This document shows positions 40,181 through 46,225 of a DNA stretch of 46,225 bases, piece after piece (within the stretch, counting starts at the first letter, position 1; every line of letters begins with the position of its first letter). The translations under genes and the position numbers were made by a program. Source of the DNA: Pseudomonadota bacterium (GTDB lineage: Bacteria; Pseudomonadota; Alphaproteobacteria; Sphingomonadales; Sphingomonadaceae); the NCBI GenBank assembly GCA_023433305.1, contig JAEZCZ010000024.1, forward strand, positions 1 to 46,225, given 5' to 3'. The notes under the pieces were generated by a model. It did not search any database. It saw only the letters and a program-made list of their open reading frames with translations, and was not told the origin of the DNA.

Positions 40181-41896
40181 TCAATCACGCAGGAATGCTT
40201 CGGCGGGGAGCGTCATCAGCACCTCCGCACCCGCCTCGACTTTGCGTCGCAGCGCGACGGCCTGCGGCAGCGCGTGGAGCGCATAGTGCCGCGCGGTCGC
40301 CAGTTTGGCGGCATTGAATGGATCGTCAGCCTCGAGCAGCGCGGCGTTGGCGAGGCGCAGCCACATCCAACCGACGGCGACCACCCCTATCAATTGCAGA
40401 TAGGCATAAGACCCGGCACCGAGACCGTTTGGATCATCCTTCCCGGTCGACAGCAGCCATAGCGAAGCCTCGCGTGCCTCGTGCATGGCTTCGCGCAAGG
40501 GTGCGCTGAGGAAATGCAGTTCATTCGGCGAAATCTCACATTCACCTTCGACGAGGGCGATGAACCGTTCGGCCGTCACTCCGTCGTCGCGAACCAGCTT
40601 GCGGCCGACCAGATCCAGCGCCTGGACACCGTTGGCGCCTTCATAAAGCATCGCCACCCGGGCATCGCGCACGATCTGCTCCATGCCCCACTCCGCGACG
40701 TAGCCGTGCCCACCGAAGATCTGCTGCATCGCGACGGCGGTCTCGAACCCGCGATCGGTGCCGTAAGCCTTGAGCACGGGAGTCAGGAAGGAAATCAGCG
40801 CTTCGGCGTCGGCATCACCCGAATGGGCAATGTCGATCTGGTGCGCCGTCCAGAGCACGAGGGCGCGGAAACCCTCTGTGAAAGCACGTGCATCCATAAG
40901 CATGCGGCGCACGTCTGGGTGGACAATCAGCGGATCGGCTCCCGACCTGGTGCCGGGCGCCCTGCCCTGCCGGCGCTCGAGCGCGTAAGCCGCGGCGTTC
41001 TGATAGGCGAGCTCCGCCTGGGCCAGCCCCTGGTTACCGCAACTGAGCCGCGCGGCGTTCATCATGATGAACATCGCTGCGAGGCCCTGGTTTTCATTAC
41101 CGATCAGCCAGCCTGTCGCGCCGTCGAAGTTCATTGCGCAGGTGGCGCTGCCGTGGACCCCCATCTTATGCTCGATGGCCCCACAACTCACCGCGTTGCG
41201 CCTGCCATCCGGCAGCATCTTGGGGACGAGGAACAACGAGATCCCGCGCGATCCTTCAGGCGCGTCCGGAAGTTTCGCCAGCACGAGATGGACGATGTTC
41301 TCGGTCAGGTCGTGCTCGCCGCCCGAACAGAAGATCTTCTCGCCGCTGATCGCGTAACTGCCGTCTCCACGTGCCTCCGCCTTGGTGCGGATAAGGCCGA
41401 GATCGGTGCCGGCCTGCGGCTCGGTCAGCGCCATCGTCCCGAGCCATTCGCCAGAGACCAGCTTGGGGAGGTAAGTGGCCTTCAATTCCTCGTTGCCACG
41501 GTCGAGCAGAACCGACACCGCGCCGTGCGTCAGGCCCGGATACATGTTGAAGGCATGGCAGGCGGAGTTGAGGAATTCCTCGACCACCGTCGCCAGAACG
41601 TGCGGCAAGCCTTGTCCACCGTGCTCTTCGGGCAGCGCCAGCGTGCCCCACCCCGACTCGCGATACTGCCGGTAGGCCTCGCGATAGCCGTCGGGGGTCG
41701 TGACAGACCCGTCGGCATGGCGTGTGCACCCTTGGCGGTCGCCGACGGCATTGAGCGGCGCGACGACGGAAGCGGCGAAGCGACCGGCCTCGGTGAGGAT
41801 CGCCTCGATCAACTCGCCATCGACCGTGTCTTCGAGCTGGAGAAGCTTAGTGAGGACGAAGCGGACATCTCTCAGCGGGGGGGTGTAGCTGGGCAT
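40181..41896 (-). CDS. Acyl-CoA dehydrogenase (long form with C-terminal domain, DmdC/FadE-like)
   Basis: A 571-residue flavoenzyme of the long acyl-CoA dehydrogenase group: N-terminal extension opening Tyr-x-Pro-Pro-Leu-Arg-Asp-Val-Arg-Phe, core with Thr-Glu-Pro-Gln-Ala-Gly-Thr-Asp-Leu and Gly-Glu-Lys-Ile-Phe-Cys-Ser-Gly-Gly-Glu-His-Asp, Gln-Ile-Phe-Gly-Gly-His-Gly-Tyr and the catalytic-base region Leu-Tyr-Glu-Gly-Ala-Asn-Gly-Val-Gln, then an extra C-terminal helical domain. Relatives oxidise fatty acyl-CoAs or 3-methylmercaptopropionyl-CoA (DmdC); Gly-Ala-Asn-Gly-Val-Gln does not decide between them. Downstream of hisI by 19 bases, probably only by position. Confidence 0.9.
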   Translation of the reverse strand: MPSYTPPLRDVRFVLTKLLQLEDTVDGELIEAILTEAGRFAASVVAPLNAVGDRQGCTRHADGSVTTPDGYREAYRQYRESGWGTLALPEEHGGQGLPHVLATVVEEFLNSACHAFNMYPGLTHGAVSVLLDRGNEELKATYLPKLVSGEWLGTMALTEPQAGTDLGLIRTKAEARGDGSYAISGEKIFCSGGEHDLTENIVHLVLAKLPDAPEGSRGISLFLVPKMLPDGRRNAVSCGAIEHKMGVHGSATCAMNFDGATGWLIGNENQGLAAMFIMMNAARLSCGNQGLAQAELAYQNAAAYALERRQGRAPGTRSGADPLIVHPDVRRMLMDARAFTEGFRALVLWTAHQIDIAHSGDADAEALISFLTPVLKAYGTDRGFETAVAMQQIFGGHGYVAEWGMEQIVRDARVAMLYEGANGVQALDLVGRKLVRDDGVTAERFIALVEGECEISPNELHFLSAPLREAMHEAREASLWLLSTGKDDPNGLGAGSYAYLQLIGVVAVGWMWLRLANAALLEADDPFNAAKLATARHYALHALPQAVALRRKVEAGAEVLMTLPAEAFLRD

Positions 41897-41915
41897 GGTT
41901 GCCGCCTAGCCGCGC

Positions 41916-42317
41916 TCAACCGTCGATGCGAGTCAATCGGTCGCCGTCGAGCGAGCGATAGAAGCAACTCGGCGCGAGGGTATGGCAGGCAGGGCCCGCG
42001 GGACGCACTTGCAGCACGAGGGCGTCCTGGTCGCAATCGACGTGAATGGCCTCGACCCGAAGCACGTGACCCGAGCTTTCGCCCTTCTTCCACAACCGGC
42101 CGCGGCTGCGCGAATGGAAGTGCGCAAATCCGGTCTCGCGCGTCGCCTCGAGAGCGTCGCGGTCCATGAAGGCCACCATCAGAACCTTGCCGGTGGCGGA
42201 ATCCTGCGCGACCGCCGTGAGCAGCCCCGCTTCATCGAACTTGGGCAGAAACGCCGAGCCCTGTTCCCGCTCGGACACATCGTGGGATTTGTCGGAAATC
42301 GGAACGATCCTTTCCAC
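41916..42317 (-). CDS. hisI: Phosphoribosyl-AMP cyclohydrolase
   Basis: A 133-residue monofunctional HisI, hydrolysing the adenine ring of phosphoribosyl-AMP in histidine synthesis; the HisE partner is not fused, as usual in alphaproteobacteria. The metal and substrate motifs are Val-Asp-Cys-Asp-Gln-Asp-Ala-Leu and Gly-Pro-Ala-Cys-His-Thr, with Ser-Arg-Ser-Arg-Gly-Arg-Leu-Trp-Lys-Lys-Gly-Glu-Ser-Ser-Gly-His upstream. GTG at 42317 or GTG at 42278 may be the start; neither shows a strong RBS. No other his gene is in the window. Confidence 0.94.
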   Translation of the reverse strand: MERIVPISDKSHDVSEREQGSAFLPKFDEAGLLTAVAQDSATGKVLMVAFMDRDALEATRETGFAHFHSRSRGRLWKKGESSGHVLRVEAIHVDCDQDALVLQVRPAGPACHTLAPSCFYRSLDGDRLTRIDG

Positions 42318-42498
42318 TTATGGCAGCCGAGGCGACAGCTCGTTCAACTTTGTTGCACGATAACCACAGACGGATTCCAAAATCCATGCTGCGCCGCGAA
42401 GGCGCTTTGTTAACGCACCTTTTGATGGGATGAATTGCCCAGCGGCTTTGACGGGTCGCGACCATCCGCAGCGCCGGATACGCGCCAAGGAAGGGGGG

Positions 42499-42628
42499 TC
42501 TCGGTAACAGCCTGAACGGTGGCCGAGAATATGAGGGATTGGACCGACGCGTCTACTGGGGGGTGACGCGGTACCCGGTCCAGCGAACTTCGTCACGCGA
42601 ACGCCCGGGGCCAAACCCCGGGCGTTTT
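42499..42628 (+). ncRNA. Candidate intergenic small RNA with intrinsic terminator (unknown family)
   Basis: In the 334-base gap between two minus-strand genes (hisI and comF) the plus strand shows three consecutive hairpins: 42499-42504 with 42523-42528; an outer stem 42540-42546 with 42576-42582 enclosing 42548-42553 with 42565-42570; and a strong terminator at 42600-42628. Bases 42563-42568 can instead pair with 42591-42596, so two exclusive folds exist. No ORF or RBS fits and no promoter is obvious, so the 5' end is a guess. It does not carry the SRP RNA, 6S, tmRNA or tRNA signatures I know. Confidence 0.45.
42600..42628 (+). terminator. Rho-independent terminator, plus strand, between two minus-strand genes
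   Basis: A perfect 11-bp stem (42600-42610 with 42616-42626) with loop CCAAA, running into TTTT at 42625-42628. On the minus strand the stem is followed by TCGCG, with no T-run, so it does not suit comF. It therefore implies a plus-strand transcript ending here. Confidence 0.8.
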
Positions 42629-42651
42629 GCGTTGGGCGCTCGGCCGCCGCG

Positions 42652-43389
42652 TCAGAGCGCTTCATCGAGCACGCGCGCGAAGCAGGTGATCACGACACGC
42701 TCGGTTCCGGCCCGCTTGAGGGCGCGGACGCAGGCGTCTGTGGTAGCGCCGCTGGTCATGACATCGTCGACCACCACGACGCGGGAGCCTTTGAGATCCG
42801 CGCGGCGGCGATCGTTGACGGCGATGGCTCCGGACAAGGCGCGTGCGCGGGCAGCGCGGCCGAGACCGCCCAGGACGGGAGTGGGCTTGCGCCGTACGAG
42901 GCCGTCCACGAGGACAGGCTGCCCCACCGAGCGCGCGATCTCGCGCGCGAGCAAGGCCGACTGGTTGAAGCCGCGACGCCAAAGCCGCCACGGATGCAGC
43001 GGGACGGGGACGACGAGCCACTCCCCATCTAGCGCCGGAAGCCGCGCGGCCATCATCCGGGCGAGCATCGGAGCCAGCGCGATTCGGCGCCCATGCTTGA
43101 ACGCGAGCACGAGCTTGCGCGAAGCGTCGTTGTAGAGGGTGCCGGCCGCGATTCCGTCATGCTGCGGCGGGTTCGCGAGACAGGGCGCGCAGAGCGAAGC
43201 CGTAGCGGCCGCGTCGCCGAATGGCCGCTGGCAAGCGCTGCAGGAAGGTTCGGAAGGAACGACGAGGTCGCTCCAGCAAGCCGCACAGAGCCCGTCCTGT
43301 GCGGCGATCGCATCGCCACACGACGGACAGCGCGGCGGGTAGACGAGGTCCACCAGCGGCGCGAAGGCCTCGGACAGCTTCATCGCCAT
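42652..43389 (-). CDS. comF: ComF family phosphoribosyltransferase-like protein
   Basis: A 245-residue ComF. The N-terminal zinc ribbon has Cys-Pro-Ser-Cys-Gly, Cys-Ala-Ala-Cys, Cys-Ser-Ala-Cys and Cys-Ala-Pro-Cys; the phosphoribosyltransferase domain ends in Val-Val-Val-Val-Asp-Asp-Val-Met-Thr-Ser-Gly-Ala-Thr (PRPP loop). ComF is needed for DNA uptake in naturally competent bacteria, probably with ComFA/PriA, but it is also common in non-competent alphaproteobacteria. ATG 43389 or 43383 is the likely start; the upstream part of the frame overlaps the divergent promoter. Divergent with the methyltransferase gene, 41 bases apart, an arrangement common in this class. Confidence 0.9.
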   Translation of the reverse strand: MAMKLSEAFAPLVDLVYPPRCPSCGDAIAAQDGLCAACWSDLVVPSEPSCSACQRPFGDAAATASLCAPCLANPPQHDGIAAGTLYNDASRKLVLAFKHGRRIALAPMLARMMAARLPALDGEWLVVPVPLHPWRLWRRGFNQSALLAREIARSVGQPVLVDGLVRRKPTPVLGGLGRAARARALSGAIAVNDRRRADLKGSRVVVVDDVMTSGATTDACVRALKRAGTERVVITCFARVLDEAL

Positions 43390-43430
43390 GGCGCCTTGCC
43401 TAGCCGGCCGCGCATCGGCAGGAGCGGCGC

Positions 43431-44181
43431 ATGGCAAGCGCCCCTCCGATCATCTTTGCGCCAGCGCGCCGGCAGGCCGCTCGGCGGCGTATTGCGGGCT
43501 TGCAGAGCCGGGCGGATCCCGCGCGGTTCATGCTCGAGGACATGGCTGAGGACATGATCGAGCGGCTGAGCTTCCTGCGCCATGAGCCGCGCCGCGCGCT
43601 GGTAGTGGGCGACTGGACCGGAGACCTGTCCGACTGGCTGCGCCGCCAGGGGAGCGAAGTCACCCAAGCGGAGCCGTCCGAAGGCTTCGACGAGGAAGTG
43701 CCCTACCCCTTCGACGGTTTCGATCTCGTCGCGAGCCTGGGCACTCTCGACACGGTGAACGACTTGCCGGGCGCGCTGATCCATGTGCGGCGAGCGCTGG
43801 CACCAGGCGGGCGGGCGCTGGTCAGCTTCGCCGGTGCCGGAAGCCTGCCGACCCTGCGGCGCATCATGCTGGCCGCCGATGCCGATCGGCCCGCGGCGCG
43901 CCTCCACCCGATGGTCGACGCCCGCGCGGGCGCGCAACTGCTCCAGCGCGCCGGCTGGGCCGAACCGGTTTCGGACAGCCGCACGCTCACTGTCGCCTAC
44001 CGCTCGTTCGAGAGGCTGGTGGCGGACCTGCGGGCGCAGGGGCTGAGCAACGTCCTCGCCCAGCATGCGCCGCTTTCGCGGGCCGCTCTCGAGCGCGCCC
44101 GGGCAGCCTTTGCCGCCGAAGCGGACGAACGCGGCCGCGTGGTCGAGACCTTCGAGATCCTGACCCTCAGCGGCCGCCACC

Positions 44182-44192
<11 letters not shown>
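43431..44192 (+). CDS. SAM-dependent methyltransferase-like protein (NDUFAF5/BioC-like)
   Basis: A 253-residue class I methyltransferase-fold protein. Motif I, normally Leu-Gly-x-Gly-x-Gly, appears as Leu-Val-Val-Gly-Asp-Trp-Thr-Gly-Asp, a degenerate form usual in the alphaproteobacterial relatives of the complex I assembly factor NDUFAF5; Phe-Asp-Leu-Val-Ala-Ser-Leu-Gly-Thr-Leu-Asp and Val-Arg-Arg-Ala-Leu-Ala-Pro-Gly-Gly are motifs II-III. NDUFAF5 hydroxylates an Arg of a complex I subunit, so it may not be a methyltransferase at all. AGGAG precedes the ATG by six bases. Its stop overlaps the convergent ppdK stop by 11 bases. Confidence 0.82.

Positions 44193-46225
<2,033 letters not shown>

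Noticed and set aside
40481..42169. Plus-strand frame of 562 codons opposite the acyl-CoA dehydrogenase and hisI
   Set aside because: Spans two genes with intact motifs on the other strand; Arg/His/Asp-rich shadow composition.
42481..42651. SRP RNA, 6S RNA, tmRNA or tRNA in the hisI-comF gap
   Set aside because: The SRP core (GGTCAGGTCCGGAAGGAAGC type), a tRNA T-arm, and the 6S gene context are all missing, so only an unnamed small RNA can be proposed.

Overview
The window is a GC-rich chromosomal segment, almost wall to wall genes. Gene content and order point to an alphaproteobacterium of the order Sphingomonadales (Erythrobacteraceae or Sphingomonadaceae type): rpiB-glyA-nrdR, purL-hemW-xerC, rsmI-yraN-gshB divergent from an LpoA-like lipoprotein gene, the queuosine genes queA and tgt, and dispersed inverted repeats of the 'cgtcattgcgag' and 'gcgaaagcgggac' kinds. 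This placement is inferred from gene families and context; no 16S gene is present. I see no tRNA, rRNA, insertion sequence, prophage or CRISPR array.

Layout. 1-2000: end of a Pro/Arg-rich ORF, a small exported protein with its own terminator, a PagL-like lipid A deacylase and a DUF1993 protein. 1942-4730: a perfect LacI-type palindrome followed by a large GH3 glycosidase with a PA14 insert. 4931-8099 (+): rpiB, glyA, a small membrane protein, nrdR and a SPOUT RNA methyltransferase, tightly packed. 8207-9384: small exported protein and rpsD with a terminator. 9399-17383 (-): a long run YbjN-xseB-ispA-coaD-cyclophilin-queA-ABC ATPase-ABC permease-DUF481 porin-like protein-tgt, in which an export cassette sits between the two queuosine genes. 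17511-21790 (+): purL, hemW, xerC. 21787-24716 (-): dedA, gshB, yraN, rsmI. 24737-28027 (+): LpoA-like lipoprotein and parE. 28047-30935 (-): two tandem paralogous soluble chemoreceptors. 31042-34011: GST, small exported protein, NamZ-type muramidase and DOMON-like protein. 34056-40172 (+): tyrS, PilZ protein, MFS exporter, cysK, dienelactone hydrolase, BBE-type flavoprotein. 40181-46225: acyl-CoA dehydrogenase, hisI, a candidate small RNA with a plus-strand terminator, comF, a divergent methyltransferase and a 5'-truncated pyruvate phosphate dikinase.

Most of the window is housekeeping: nucleotide, folate and CoA synthesis, tRNA and rRNA modification, glutathione synthesis, envelope maintenance and chromosome dimer resolution/decatenation. 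The parts most worth a second look are the intergenic structured RNA candidate at about 42499-42628, the chemoreceptor pair with CtrA-like boxes at matching distances from both starts, the LacI-type operator at an orphan GH3 gene, the ABC/DUF481 insertion in the queuosine operon, and the PagL homologue with altered active-site residues. I did not find a convincing new multi-gene defence or mobile system. Several start codons were moved from the longest ORF to an internal start where a ribosome binding site or family length argues for it; each case is stated.
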